Assembly (NCBI RefSeq): GCF_000170795.1
Contig: NZ_ABCM01000002.1
Span: forward strand, 248,001-312,000
Reading direction: 5' to 3'
Length of the DNA stretch: 64,000 bases
Source of the DNA: Pedobacter sp. BAL39
GTDB taxonomy: Bacteria; Bacteroidota; Bacteroidia; Sphingobacteriales; Sphingobacteriaceae
The position numbers and the translations under genes were made by a program. The notes under the pieces were generated by a model that made no database searches, had not been told where the DNA came from, and saw nothing but the letters and a program-made list of their open reading frames with translations. Positions 37,175-44,988 of this stretch are shown in pieces (the stretch's first letter is position 1; each line of letters opens with the position of its first letter).

Positions 37175-38320
37175 TTATAATTTAACTAGTCTTTCAACGG
37201 CTTTTTCCAAAGTTTCTTGCTTTTTTGCAAAACAAAAGCGCAGAATTTGATGATCGGTGTTCCTTAAGTAAAACGCTGAAACGGGAATCGAAGCAACACC
37301 ATAACTCCTGATTATGTGCTCTGCCATATCAGTATCCTTTTCGTCACTGAAGTGTGCATAGCTAACACATTGGAAGTAAGAGCCACTGCAAGGTAATAAT
37401 TTAAACCTGGTTTCGCTGAGCAGGGAGCGGAACACGTCTCTTTTTTGCTGAAAAAACGGTGATAGTAACTGGTACTGGTCAGATTGTTTCAGGTATTTTG
37501 CAATACCGGCCTGCATAGGAGTATTGACGCTAAATACATTGAACTGGTGGACTTTACGAAACTCTTTCATCATCAGCTCGGGAGCGAGACAATATCCCAC
37601 TTTCCATCCTGTTGCATGCAGAAGCTTTCCAAACGATGCTACAATAAAGCTACGTTCCCTGAGTTCAGGATACTGTGCAACGCTCTGGTGTTTTCTACCG
37701 TCAAAAACAATGTGTTCGTATACCTCATCACTGAGGATCAGGATATCTGTATTCTTTGTAAGTTTAACGAGGGCTTTGATGTCTTTCTCTGAAAGTATAC
37801 AGCCCGTTGGATTTTGAGGGCTGTTGAGAATGATCATCTTGGTGTTCACAGAAAACAATTTCTTAACCATTTCCCAGTCGATCTCATAATTCGGAGGGCT
37901 CAGCTCGTAGGGCTTCACGATACCGCCAAGCATCTTTATAGTTGGGGCGTAAGCGTCGTACGCAGGCTCGAAAATGATGACCTCGTCTCCAGGGCTGATA
38001 CAGGCTGTCAGTGCTGTAAATATAGCTTGTGTGCCGCCTGCCGTAATGGTGATTTCCGTATCAGGATGATAGTTTGCGGCGTAGAAGGCATTCATCTTTT
38101 CGGCAATCAATGTTCGCAATGCTGGCAGTCCTGCCATTGGTGCGTATTGATTTAAGCCTTTTTTCATTGCCTCAGTAATGTATCTGATGAGCTGCGGATC
38201 ACAATCAAAATCGGGAAATCCCTGTGACAGGTTGATGGCCTGATGTTGTTCAGCTAGTCTGGACATTACCGAGAATATGCTGTTATTTGTGCCTGGTAGT
38301 TTTGATGGTATAGTGATCAT
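37175..38320 (-). CDS. PLP-dependent aminotransferase (methionine/glutamine aminotransferase, YbdL-like)
   Basis: A 381-residue fold-type I aminotransferase. It shows NLSQGFPDFDCD, QYAPMAGLPALR, TITAGGTQAIF, LNSPQNPTG, LSDEVYEHIVFDG and the Schiff-base Lys232 in SFGKLLHATGWKVGYC. It resembles YbdL/KAT-type enzymes, which transaminate methionine, glutamine and aromatic amino acids. Coupling to the adjacent omega-amidase would drive the reaction. It diverges from the queuosine-precursor transporter gene. Confidence 0.92.
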   Translation of the reverse strand: MITIPSKLPGTNNSIFSVMSRLAEQHQAINLSQGFPDFDCDPQLIRYITEAMKKGLNQYAPMAGLPALRTLIAEKMNAFYAANYHPDTEITITAGGTQAIFTALTACISPGDEVIIFEPAYDAYAPTIKMLGGIVKPYELSPPNYEIDWEMVKKLFSVNTKMIILNSPQNPTGCILSEKDIKALVKLTKNTDILILSDEVYEHIVFDGRKHQSVAQYPELRERSFIVASFGKLLHATGWKVGYCLAPELMMKEFRKVHQFNVFSVNTPMQAGIAKYLKQSDQYQLLSPFFQQKRDVFRSLLSETRFKLLPCSGSYFQCVSYAHFSDEKDTDMAEHIIRSYGVASIPVSAFYLRNTDHQILRFCFAKKQETLEKAVERLVKL

Positions 38321-38387
38321 GTAAAAGCGAAAATAGAAATAATATTTATCCCCTTATATCAGATTTATTTAATAATTTCAACCTGCT

Positions 38388-39158
38388 ATGACTTTTAAGA
38401 CAAAAGAGAGTAGGTTGCTGCTCATATTAGGGACTTTTTTTGTTGCCAATGCCATATTATCCGAGTTTATAGGAGTAAAGATTTTTAGTGTGGAAGGTAC
38501 ATTGGGCATCAGGCATTTCGATATCAATTTACTGGGAGTGCCTAATCTATCTTTCAATATGTCGGCGGGGGTGCTGACCTGGCCGCTGATATTCATCATG
38601 ACCGACATCATCAATGAATACTTTGGTGTGCGTCAGGTACGCTTTCTGTCCATTCTTACATCCATCCTGATTGCTTACGCTTTTATTGTTGTTGGCGCAG
38701 CCATGCAGTTAAGGCCGTCAGACTTCTGGGTGCAGCAGAAGGTAGGCGGAGCATCACTAAATATGAATGTGGCTTTTGCGGGTATCTTTGGACAAGGGAT
38801 GTGGATCATCGTTGGCTCTATTGTTGCGTTCCTGGTTGGTCAGATCGCAGATGTGCTCATTTTTCATAAGATTAAAAAGGTAACTGGCGACAAAGCATTG
38901 TGGCTACGTGCAACAGGCTCTACGTTGGTGTCTCAGTGCATAGATAGTTTCGTTGTGATCTTTATTGCCTTTTATCTCAATCCTCAGTACAATTGGAGCT
39001 GGCAGATGGTTGCTGCAATTGGTTTGGTGAACTATACTTACAAATTTATTGTTGCCATATTGATGACACCAATATTGTATGTGGTGCATGGGATTATTGA
39101 CCGGTATCTCGGAAAAGACCTTGCTCAAAGGATGATCGACATGGCTGGTCGGAACTAG
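38388..39158 (+). CDS. yhhQ: Queuosine precursor transporter (YhhQ/VUT family)
   Basis: A 256-residue inner-membrane protein with about 6-7 hydrophobic segments. The family motifs WPLIFIMTDIINEYFGVRQ and RATGSTLVSQCIDSFVVIFI are both present in part. YhhQ proteins import queuosine precursors such as preQ0/preQ1. With queE in the window, this organism may both synthesise and salvage the precursor. It is convergent with the RES toxin gene. Confidence 0.92.
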   Translation: MTFKTKESRLLLILGTFFVANAILSEFIGVKIFSVEGTLGIRHFDINLLGVPNLSFNMSAGVLTWPLIFIMTDIINEYFGVRQVRFLSILTSILIAYAFIVVGAAMQLRPSDFWVQQKVGGASLNMNVAFAGIFGQGMWIIVGSIVAFLVGQIADVLIFHKIKKVTGDKALWLRATGSTLVSQCIDSFVVIFIAFYLNPQYNWSWQMVAAIGLVNYTYKFIVAILMTPILYVVHGIIDRYLGKDLAQRMIDMAGRN

Positions 39159-39166
39159 TGACTCCT

Positions 39167-39616
39167 TTACATCTTTATTCGCTTGTCGAATACAAAAGGA
39201 TCAGATTTAAGCAATTTAATGAATCTAAAGTCCGCATGTTTTGGATTGATGAGGTAGTTGTTTTCAGCGGGAATGATAGAAGATGGGACTTTTAGCAGCG
39301 ATGATCTGGCCTGCAGTATCCATTCTTCACCCAAGGCCTGTGTGAGCGGCATATTGGGGTAGGCGGTCCAGTCTTCAGGTAGTTTGCTTAAATCTATCGA
39401 CATCACATAGAGATCATCCGGAATTTCAATAGTCATTATCTGGAAAGGATTATTCAGGCCGATCTGGTTTCTGTGTACGACATTTTCCAGGCAGGCGAGG
39501 GAGCGGGAGCCCGCCGTGTAAATGACATCCACATCATTGGGATTCCATCTTGCAGATCTTCCGGAAGCAGTTAAAGAAAGGGCGTATTTTGCTAGCGAAA
39601 TTCTGAAAACCTGCAT
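39167..39616 (-). CDS. RES-domain toxin of a type II toxin-antitoxin pair
   Basis: A 149-residue RES protein; characterised members degrade NAD+ or ADP-ribosylate targets. The fold markers are MQVFRISLAKYA, the Arg in SGRSARWN, YTAGSRSLACLENVVHR with the conserved Glu, and the Ser-containing LKVPSSIIPAENNYLINPKH near the C-terminus. It starts 1 base after the Xre antitoxin stop, in the usual antitoxin-toxin order. The key residues are present, so it is probably active. Confidence 0.9.
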   Translation of the reverse strand: MQVFRISLAKYALSLTASGRSARWNPNDVDVIYTAGSRSLACLENVVHRNQIGLNNPFQIMTIEIPDDLYVMSIDLSKLPEDWTAYPNMPLTQALGEEWILQARSSLLKVPSSIIPAENNYLINPKHADFRFIKLLKSDPFVFDKRIKM

Positions 39617-39617
39617 G

Positions 39618-40082
39618 TTATGCTAAATCACCATGTTCAATGCGGATCAGTTCCTCCTCAATAAGGGATATGCCGGTAATGGTATCCATAAGATCGAAAG
39701 GGGTCTGGTTGCCCAATCCATAAGCAGGAGTATTTAGCCATAGGTGAAAAGCCTTTGCTGATCCAAAAATTTCCATTCCTTTTTCGAAAAGGGAAAATGA
39801 TTTCAATAACTTTTCACTCAGCGATGCATCTAGCTTCAAGGCACTGGCAGCATAATTCTGGATCGTTTTGACGTTGGTTTTAAAGGTGTCCTGAAATTCT
39901 TCTCTGGTGAAGCCGGACAAACTCAGGAAATCCAGTGCTGCCTTTGCGGATAACCCATTTTTTGAATTCGTTAATACACTTATCGGGTTAAGGTATAGTG
40001 ACTGATATGGTGCGATTAATGCAGACTCAGCCACTAAAGCTGTTTTAGCTTTTATCTTATAGGGTTTAGGGGTATTTGCCAT
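39618..40082 (-). CDS. Xre/ParS-type antitoxin (DUF2384)
   Basis: A 154-residue antitoxin with an N-terminal DNA-binding region and a C-terminal antitoxin_xre_C/ParS domain. The DUF2384 signature is FGSAKAFHLWLNTPAYGLGNQTPFDLMDT, given here in part; GFTREEFQDTF suggests the HTH. It neutralises the RES toxin downstream and probably represses its own promoter through the direct repeats at 40108-40141. Confidence 0.9.
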   Translation of the reverse strand: MANTPKPYKIKAKTALVAESALIAPYQSLYLNPISVLTNSKNGLSAKAALDFLSLSGFTREEFQDTFKTNVKTIQNYAASALKLDASLSEKLLKSFSLFEKGMEIFGSAKAFHLWLNTPAYGLGNQTPFDLMDTITGISLIEEELIRIEHGDLA

Positions 40083-40101
40083 GATACATCAGTTTTCTAT
40101 A

Positions 40102-40109
40102 CAAATGTA
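40102..40109 (-). promoter_or_regulatory. -7 box of the Xre-RES operon (TACATTTG, minus strand)
   Basis: Exact TAnnTTTG match on the minus strand; 19 bases separate it from the antitoxin ATG at 40082. It overlaps the first direct repeat. Confidence 0.65.
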
Positions 40110-40141
40110 GGAATTTTTTCCGATATCATAGGAATTTTTTC
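40108..40141. promoter_or_regulatory. Putative autoregulatory operator: two 13-bp direct repeats
   Basis: TAGGAATTTTTTC occurs perfectly at 40108-40120 and 40129-40141, 21 bp apart (two helical turns), immediately upstream of the antitoxin -7 box. Tandem sites at a toxin-antitoxin promoter suggest cooperative repressor binding. Binding is inferred. Confidence 0.6.
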
Positions 40142-40150
40142 TAAAATAAG

Positions 40151-40519
40151 CTATACTGCATCATGAAGTACTTTTTTTATACGGCTGAGAAAGTAGTCCA
40201 GGTCAAAAGGTTTACTGATAAAATCATCTGCGCAAGCCTGTTCAAGGACATAAGCAGGCGACGCATGGGCAGACATGATGACCACATTTGTATGCTGCAG
40301 TGCGGGATTTGCCCTGATTGACTTACAAAGATCCAGACCATTTCCGTCCGGTAGCATGACGTCGATCACTACCAGATCGGGTGTTTTATCTTTCGGTTGA
40401 GCTTCGTAAGCTGTAAGGGTACCAAATACTTCCACTTCATAATCAGACTCTCTAAGCACATATTCTACAATAAATCTGATGTCTTCATCATCCTCCACGA
40501 CGTAAATTAGTTTACCCAT
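40151..40519 (-). CDS. Single-domain response regulator
   Basis: A 122-residue stand-alone receiver: acidic residues Glu9-Asp10-Asp11, phospho-acceptor Asp53 in LVVIDVMLPDGNGLDL, Ser83 in VIMSAHASPAY and Lys103 in DFISKPFDLDYF. There is no output domain or neighbouring kinase. It precedes the Xre-RES operon on the same strand but that operon has its own promoter. Like the regulator at 7946, it may belong to a phosphorelay with an unlinked kinase. Confidence 0.92.
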   Translation of the reverse strand: MGKLIYVVEDDEDIRFIVEYVLRESDYEVEVFGTLTAYEAQPKDKTPDLVVIDVMLPDGNGLDLCKSIRANPALQHTNVVIMSAHASPAYVLEQACADDFISKPFDLDYFLSRIKKVLHDAV

Positions 40520-40642
40520 ATGTCCAATTTCATTTGTTTTTTTATTAACGAACCAAGATAGGAAAGGTTTAAATTAAATGTATGAAATTTTAGAAAAACA
40601 CGACTGGAATCGAAGAAATGTACGTTTATTTCCAAAATAATA

Positions 40643-40650
40643 TATATTTG
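40643..40650 (+). promoter_or_regulatory. -7 box of the histone-like gene (TATATTTG)
   Basis: Exact TAnnTTTG match, 23 bases before the ATG at 40674. Confidence 0.65.
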
Positions 40651-40673
40651 GCGCTTAATTAAATAATCACAAC

Positions 40674-40853
40674 ATGGAAAAATTTTCAAAAATTAAAGAA
40701 TTACTGGCTGCTGTTGAGGCGGATGCAGAGAAGTTTTACAATTCAGGAAACAACGCTGCAGGAACAAGAGTACGTAAAGCAATGCAGGATTTAAAGGTGC
40801 TTGCTCAGGAAATCCGTACAGAAGTAACAGAAAAAAAGAACAGCGATAAATAA
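40674..40853 (+). CDS. Small histone H1-like protein
   Basis: A 59-residue basic, helical protein starting MEKFSKIKELLAAVEADA, with GTRVRKAMQDLKVLAQEIR near the centre and a Lys-rich C-terminus. It matches the short histone H1-like proteins widespread in Bacteroidota, probably nucleoid-associated. It is translated from a monocistronic-looking region with its own -7 box. Confidence 0.88.
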   Translation: MEKFSKIKELLAAVEADAEKFYNSGNNAAGTRVRKAMQDLKVLAQEIRTEVTEKKNSDK

Positions 40854-40910
40854 TATCATTTATTCTTATACCTGGAGGCCCTTAAAAGCTTCCAGGTAAA
40901 TTTAACCATT

Positions 40911-41921
40911 ATGTCATATACAGCATCCCCAACCAGATATCAAAATATGCAGTACCGCAGGTGCGGTAAAAGCGGCCTCATGCTTCCTGCAATTTCTTTA
41001 GGCCTATGGCATAATTTCGGACATGTCGACCAGCTGGAAAACTGCAGTGACATTCTGAAGCTGGCATTTGACAACGGCATCACCCATTTTGACCTTGCCA
41101 ATAATTACGGTCCTCCTCCTGGATCAGCTGAAGAGAATTTTGGCCATCTTCTGCAAAGGGATTTTGCCGCGCATAGAGATGAAATGATCATTTCTTCTAA
41201 AGCGGGTTATACAATGTGGGATGGTCCGTATGGAGATTGGGGCTCCAAAAAATACCTGGTATCAAGTCTGGACCAAAGTCTGAAAAGGATGAACCTAGAC
41301 TATGTTGATATTTTCTATCACCACAGGCCAGATCCTGAAACACCACTGGAGGAAACCATGTCGGCATTAGACCTTATTGTACGTCAGGGGAAAGCACTCT
41401 ATGTGGGGATTTCCAATTATCGTCCTGCAGAAGCCGCCGAGGCATTTGAAATCCTTAAAGGACTTGGTACTCCCTGCATCATTCATCAGCCAAAATATTC
41501 CATGTTTGAAAGATGGGTAGAAGACGGTTTGTTAAATCTGCTGGAAGAACAGGGCGTAGGTTGTATTCCCTTTTCTCCATTGGCACAGGGGCTGCTGACT
41601 GACAAATACCTCAAAGAAATCCCTTCAGATTCAAGGGCTGCAAAGTCGCACGGCGCATTACAAAAAAATCAGATTACCAAAGAAAAAATACAGCAGCTGA
41701 ACCAGCTGAATGCGATTGCGGAACAACGCGGGCAGAAATTAGCGCAGATGGCATTGTCGTGGATCTTGAAGGACTCACGTGTCACCTCGGTGCTTGTAGG
41801 TGCCAGTAAGCCAGAACAGCTTGCGGATTCTCTGAAATGCCTGGACAACATTGTTTTTAGTGATGATGAACTTCGGGATATTGAAAGTATATTATCCGGG
41901 TTAACCATGATTAAGCCTTAA
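40911..41921 (+). CDS. Aldo/keto reductase (YghZ-type)
   Basis: A 336-residue NADPH-dependent reductase of the TIM-barrel AKR superfamily. The N-terminal YRRCGKSGLMLPAISLGLWHNFG, the active-site segment FDLANNYGPPPGSAEENFG with the catalytic Asp and Tyr, and the later IISSKAGYTMW Lys match the YghZ/AKR14 group that reduces L-glyceraldehyde 3-phosphate or methylglyoxal. It lies 15 bases from yceH, probably cotranscribed. Confidence 0.93.
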   Translation: MSYTASPTRYQNMQYRRCGKSGLMLPAISLGLWHNFGHVDQLENCSDILKLAFDNGITHFDLANNYGPPPGSAEENFGHLLQRDFAAHRDEMIISSKAGYTMWDGPYGDWGSKKYLVSSLDQSLKRMNLDYVDIFYHHRPDPETPLEETMSALDLIVRQGKALYVGISNYRPAEAAEAFEILKGLGTPCIIHQPKYSMFERWVEDGLLNLLEEQGVGCIPFSPLAQGLLTDKYLKEIPSDSRAAKSHGALQKNQITKEKIQQLNQLNAIAEQRGQKLAQMALSWILKDSRVTSVLVGASKPEQLADSLKCLDNIVFSDDELRDIESILSGLTMIKP

Positions 41922-41936
41922 TTTTTATCTTTAAGC

Positions 41937-42590
41937 ATGGAAGAAAAACAAACTTTGCCAGTATTGAATGCAGAGGAGCTTCGTGTACTGGGGGTGCTGA
42001 TGGAGAAATCCAAAACTACACCAGAATATTACCCGATGACAATCAACGCTTTAACTGCTGCGTGCAACCAAAAAACATCACGCAAACCCGTTGTGAATTA
42101 TGACGAACAGACAGTCGTCCTGACATTGGACGGGTTAAAAAGAAAGGGTTTGATTTCAACAGCTACGGGAGGATCAAGCAGAAGTATAAAGTATAAACAT
42201 AATTTTGCCATTGTTTTTCCGGTACTTCCACAAGAGGTGGCAGTGCTTTGCCTGCTGATGCTCAGAGGTGCGCAGACACCTGGTGAGATCAATACCAATT
42301 CTGGCCGTTTATATGAATTTGAGTCGCTGGATGATGTGCAGGATGTGCTGGAGCGTTTGTCCGATCCTGAATTGCCTTACGTCATACAACTGCCTAAACG
42401 CGCAGGGCAAAAGGAGGTCCGGTACGTCCATCTACTTGGTGGAGTTCCTGATCTTCAGGCAGAAGAAGAATATGAAGCTCTCGGTGCCAGCAGATCTGCA
42501 GTAGCACTGGAAACACGGCTGGCAAAAGTAGAAGAGGAGCTTGCTGAGCTTAAAGCTGCATTCGATAAATTAATGGCGGAACTGAGCTGA
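41937..42590 (+). CDS. yceH: YceH family protein (DUF480)
   Basis: A 217-residue cytoplasmic protein. The N-terminus LNAEELRVLGVLMEKSKTTPEYYPMTINA, split here in two recognised pieces (LGVLMEKSKTTPEYYPM and LTAACNQKTSRKP), is the DUF480 signature, and it has two winged-helix-like domains plus a C-terminal coiled coil (about 185-217). The function of the family is unknown. Confidence 0.93.
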   Translation: MEEKQTLPVLNAEELRVLGVLMEKSKTTPEYYPMTINALTAACNQKTSRKPVVNYDEQTVVLTLDGLKRKGLISTATGGSSRSIKYKHNFAIVFPVLPQEVAVLCLLMLRGAQTPGEINTNSGRLYEFESLDDVQDVLERLSDPELPYVIQLPKRAGQKEVRYVHLLGGVPDLQAEEEYEALGASRSAVALETRLAKVEEELAELKAAFDKLMAELS

Positions 42591-42655
42591 TCTGCTTATA
42601 ACCAAACTCACTTTTTAATATGATTTGAGGCACTAATTTTAATGTCCCCTCAGCA

Positions 42656-42663
42656 TAGATTTG
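42656..42663 (+). promoter_or_regulatory. -7 box for the anaerobic ribonucleotide reductase operon (TAGATTTG)
   Basis: Exact TAnnTTTG match, 26 bases before the ATG at 42690. It lies downstream of an in-frame ATG at 42642 and therefore argues against that start. Confidence 0.6.
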
Positions 42664-42689
42664 TTGTATCCCACAACAATAACTCAACT

Positions 42690-44810
42690 ATGCTTATGGA
42701 AAAATACGTCATTAAAAGAAACGGATCCTTTCAGTCTTTTGAGAGCTACAAAATTGAAGATGCAATTAGGAAAGCCTTCAGCAGCGTCAATGTTCCACAC
42801 CAGCATGACCTTGTAGTGCGCGTACTTTCACTGCTCATCCGCAAAGAAAAATGGGCAGTAGAGGAGATCCAGGATGTGATTGAAAGAACACTGTTTGATG
42901 CTGGTCTTTTTGAGGTTACCCGTTCTTTTATGCGTTATCGCCATACCCGGAAAATGCAGCGCGCACATAGCAATGGGCTGAATGACGATACCACCTACAT
43001 CGACAGTACACAGGCCATAGAAGAATATATCCGCCAGACCGACTGGAGGATCAATGCCAATGCCAATACTTCTTATTCCAACGCCGGTCTGGTCAATAAT
43101 ACAGCAGGTAAAATCATTGCGAATTACTGGCTGGACAAGGTCTATTCACATGAAGAAGGATATGCACACCGGAATGGCGATATTCATATTCATGACCTCG
43201 ATTGCCTTACTGGTTACTGTGCAGGATGGAGCTTAAGGGCATTGTTGAATGAAGGTTTTAATGGTGTACGCGGGCGTGTCGAAAGTAAAGCGCCGGGGCA
43301 CTTCCGGGAAGCCCTCGGGCAAATGGCCAATTTCCTCGGCATTCTGCAAAGTGAATGGGCCGGTGCACAGGCTTTCAGTTCTTTTGATACTTATCTTGCG
43401 CCGTATGTATTTAAAGATCGATTGTCCTATGTTGATGTGCTGAAAACTGTAAGGAGTTTCATCTATAACCTGAACGTTCCTGCAAGATGGGGTCAGTCGC
43501 CTTTTACAAACATTACATTGGACTGGGTGGTTCCGCAGGATCTTCAGGATCAGATGCCTACCAAAAAAGATCTCCATCTGTTTAAAGATGTTGAAGATCA
43601 GGGGTTGGTATCGGAAGCCATCGGGAGAGGAGCACCTGCACTTTCCGAAATGCGGTATGCGCATTTTCAGAAAGAAATGAATATGATCAATAAGGCGTAC
43701 TACGAGGTCATGACAGAAGGGGATGCCAATGGCCAGCCTTTCACTTTCCCGATCCCAACGGTGAATATCACGGAAGACTTTGACTGGAACGGTGAGAATG
43801 TCGACCTCTTATTTGAGAACACAGCCAAGGTTGGTTCCTCCTATTTTCAGAATTTTATTGGCAGTCAGTATACGCTGGACGAAACCGGTCTAAGGGTAGA
43901 AAATCCCGAAGCATATAAACCAAATGCGGTGCGTAGTATGTGTTGCCGGCTTCAGCTGGACCTCAGGGAGTTGCTTAAACGTGGTAACGGATTATTTGGA
44001 AGTGCCGAGATGACCGGTAGCATTGGCGTGGTCACCATTAATATGGCCCGGCTGGGATTTCTGTATCATGGTGATCCGGAGAGCTTTTATGAAGAACTGG
44101 ACCGTTTGTTATACATCTCGAAATCCACATTGGAGAAAAAACGTGTCTTTATTCAGGAGATGTACGACCGTGGCCTCTATCCCTACACAAAAAGATACCT
44201 GCCGCATTTTAGAAATCACTTTTCTACAATTGGAGTAAATGGCATGAACGAGATGATTATCAACTTCAGCTCGCATGAAGATGACATTACGACTGAGTCA
44301 GGAATGGCCTTTGCCGAGCAGGTGTTGGAGCACATCAGAAAGAGAATGAAAGAATTTCAGGAAGCTACGGGCAACCTGTATAACCTGGAAGCAACGCCCG
44401 CTGAGGGCACGACATATCGCTTTGCCAAAGAAGATAAAAAACGTTACCCGGATATTTTCCAGGGCGGAACCATTCAGAATAACTATTATACGAATAGTTC
44501 GCAGCTCCCCGCCGATTATACAGATGACCCCTTTCTTGCACTTAAATTGCAGGATAACCTGCAGTGTAAGTATACCGGGGGAACCGTACTGCACCTCTAT
44601 ATGAGAGAAAAACTCAGCTCTGCTGAAGCTTGTAAACGTTTTGTACAAAAGGTATTGACCAATTTCAGATTACCCTACATCACTGTAACTCCGGTCTTCA
44701 GTATATGTCCGGTTCATGGATATCTGAATGGTGAACATGAATATTGTCCTAAATGTGATCAGCTCATTATCGAAAATCATTTAAAAAAACTAGAATATGA
44801 AAACCACTGA
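42690..44810 (+). CDS. nrdD: Anaerobic ribonucleoside-triphosphate reductase, large chain lacking its glycyl-radical tail
   Basis: About 706 residues from the ATG at 42690 (MLMEKYVIKRNGS). It reduces ribonucleotides to deoxyribonucleotides without oxygen. An N-terminal ATP-cone (about 1-95) precedes the ten-stranded barrel; Cys418-Cys419 in RSMCCRLQLD contains the probable thiyl-radical Cys. The Zn-site Cys673, Cys686 and Cys689 lie in SICPVHGYLNGEHEYCPKC. The chain then stops after about 17 residues, and the RVxGY glycyl-radical segment that normally follows is missing. It is encoded by the next gene, which overlaps this one by 14 bases. NrdG follows. Confidence 0.92.
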   Translation: MLMEKYVIKRNGSFQSFESYKIEDAIRKAFSSVNVPHQHDLVVRVLSLLIRKEKWAVEEIQDVIERTLFDAGLFEVTRSFMRYRHTRKMQRAHSNGLNDDTTYIDSTQAIEEYIRQTDWRINANANTSYSNAGLVNNTAGKIIANYWLDKVYSHEEGYAHRNGDIHIHDLDCLTGYCAGWSLRALLNEGFNGVRGRVESKAPGHFREALGQMANFLGILQSEWAGAQAFSSFDTYLAPYVFKDRLSYVDVLKTVRSFIYNLNVPARWGQSPFTNITLDWVVPQDLQDQMPTKKDLHLFKDVEDQGLVSEAIGRGAPALSEMRYAHFQKEMNMINKAYYEVMTEGDANGQPFTFPIPTVNITEDFDWNGENVDLLFENTAKVGSSYFQNFIGSQYTLDETGLRVENPEAYKPNAVRSMCCRLQLDLRELLKRGNGLFGSAEMTGSIGVVTINMARLGFLYHGDPESFYEELDRLLYISKSTLEKKRVFIQEMYDRGLYPYTKRYLPHFRNHFSTIGVNGMNEMIINFSSHEDDITTESGMAFAEQVLEHIRKRMKEFQEATGNLYNLEATPAEGTTYRFAKEDKKRYPDIFQGGTIQNNYYTNSSQLPADYTDDPFLALKLQDNLQCKYTGGTVLHLYMREKLSSAEACKRFVQKVLTNFRLPYITVTPVFSICPVHGYLNGEHEYCPKCDQLIIENHLKKLEYENH

Positions 44811-44988
44811 AACAACAGAAGTCAACGAAATCCTGATCAAACATCAGAGAAAAAGAACCAAATGTTTAGTTTATACACGTGTAATGGGTTACCACAGGCC
44901 AGTAGAAACATTTAATATCGGTAAAAAAGGAGAACATCAGCAGAGAAAGTGTTTTGAAGAAGATCAGAAAGACAAATTCGATTTTTAG
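44797..44988 (+). CDS. Separate glycyl-radical subunit of the anaerobic ribonucleotide reductase
   Basis: A 63-residue protein. Residues 23-55 read like the C-terminal end of NrdD: CLVYTRVMGYHRP then VETFNIGKKGEHQQRKCF, and Gly31 corresponds to the radical-bearing glycine of the RVxGY motif. The first 22 residues are an extra polar, Thr/Glu/Lys-rich stretch. Its ATG lies inside the end of nrdD in the +1 frame. Reaching it by frameshift would need slippage after the in-frame TAG at 44791-44793, so independent, coupled initiation is more likely. nrdG starts inside its 3' end. Confidence 0.85.
   Translation: MKTTETTEVNEILIKHQRKRTKCLVYTRVMGYHRPVETFNIGKKGEHQQRKCFEEDQKDKFDF

Noticed and set aside
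42642..42689. Longer nrdD start at the ATG at 42642
   Set aside because: The predicted -7 box lies downstream of it at 42656-42663, and the extra residues do not resemble the ATP-cone start.
44785..44815. Programmed frameshift joining nrdD to the glycyl-radical protein at the AAAAAA run
   Set aside because: The small gene is in the +1 frame, and a TAG in that frame at 44791-44793 lies after the A-run, so slippage there would end at once. A separate ATG at 44797 explains the arrangement better.
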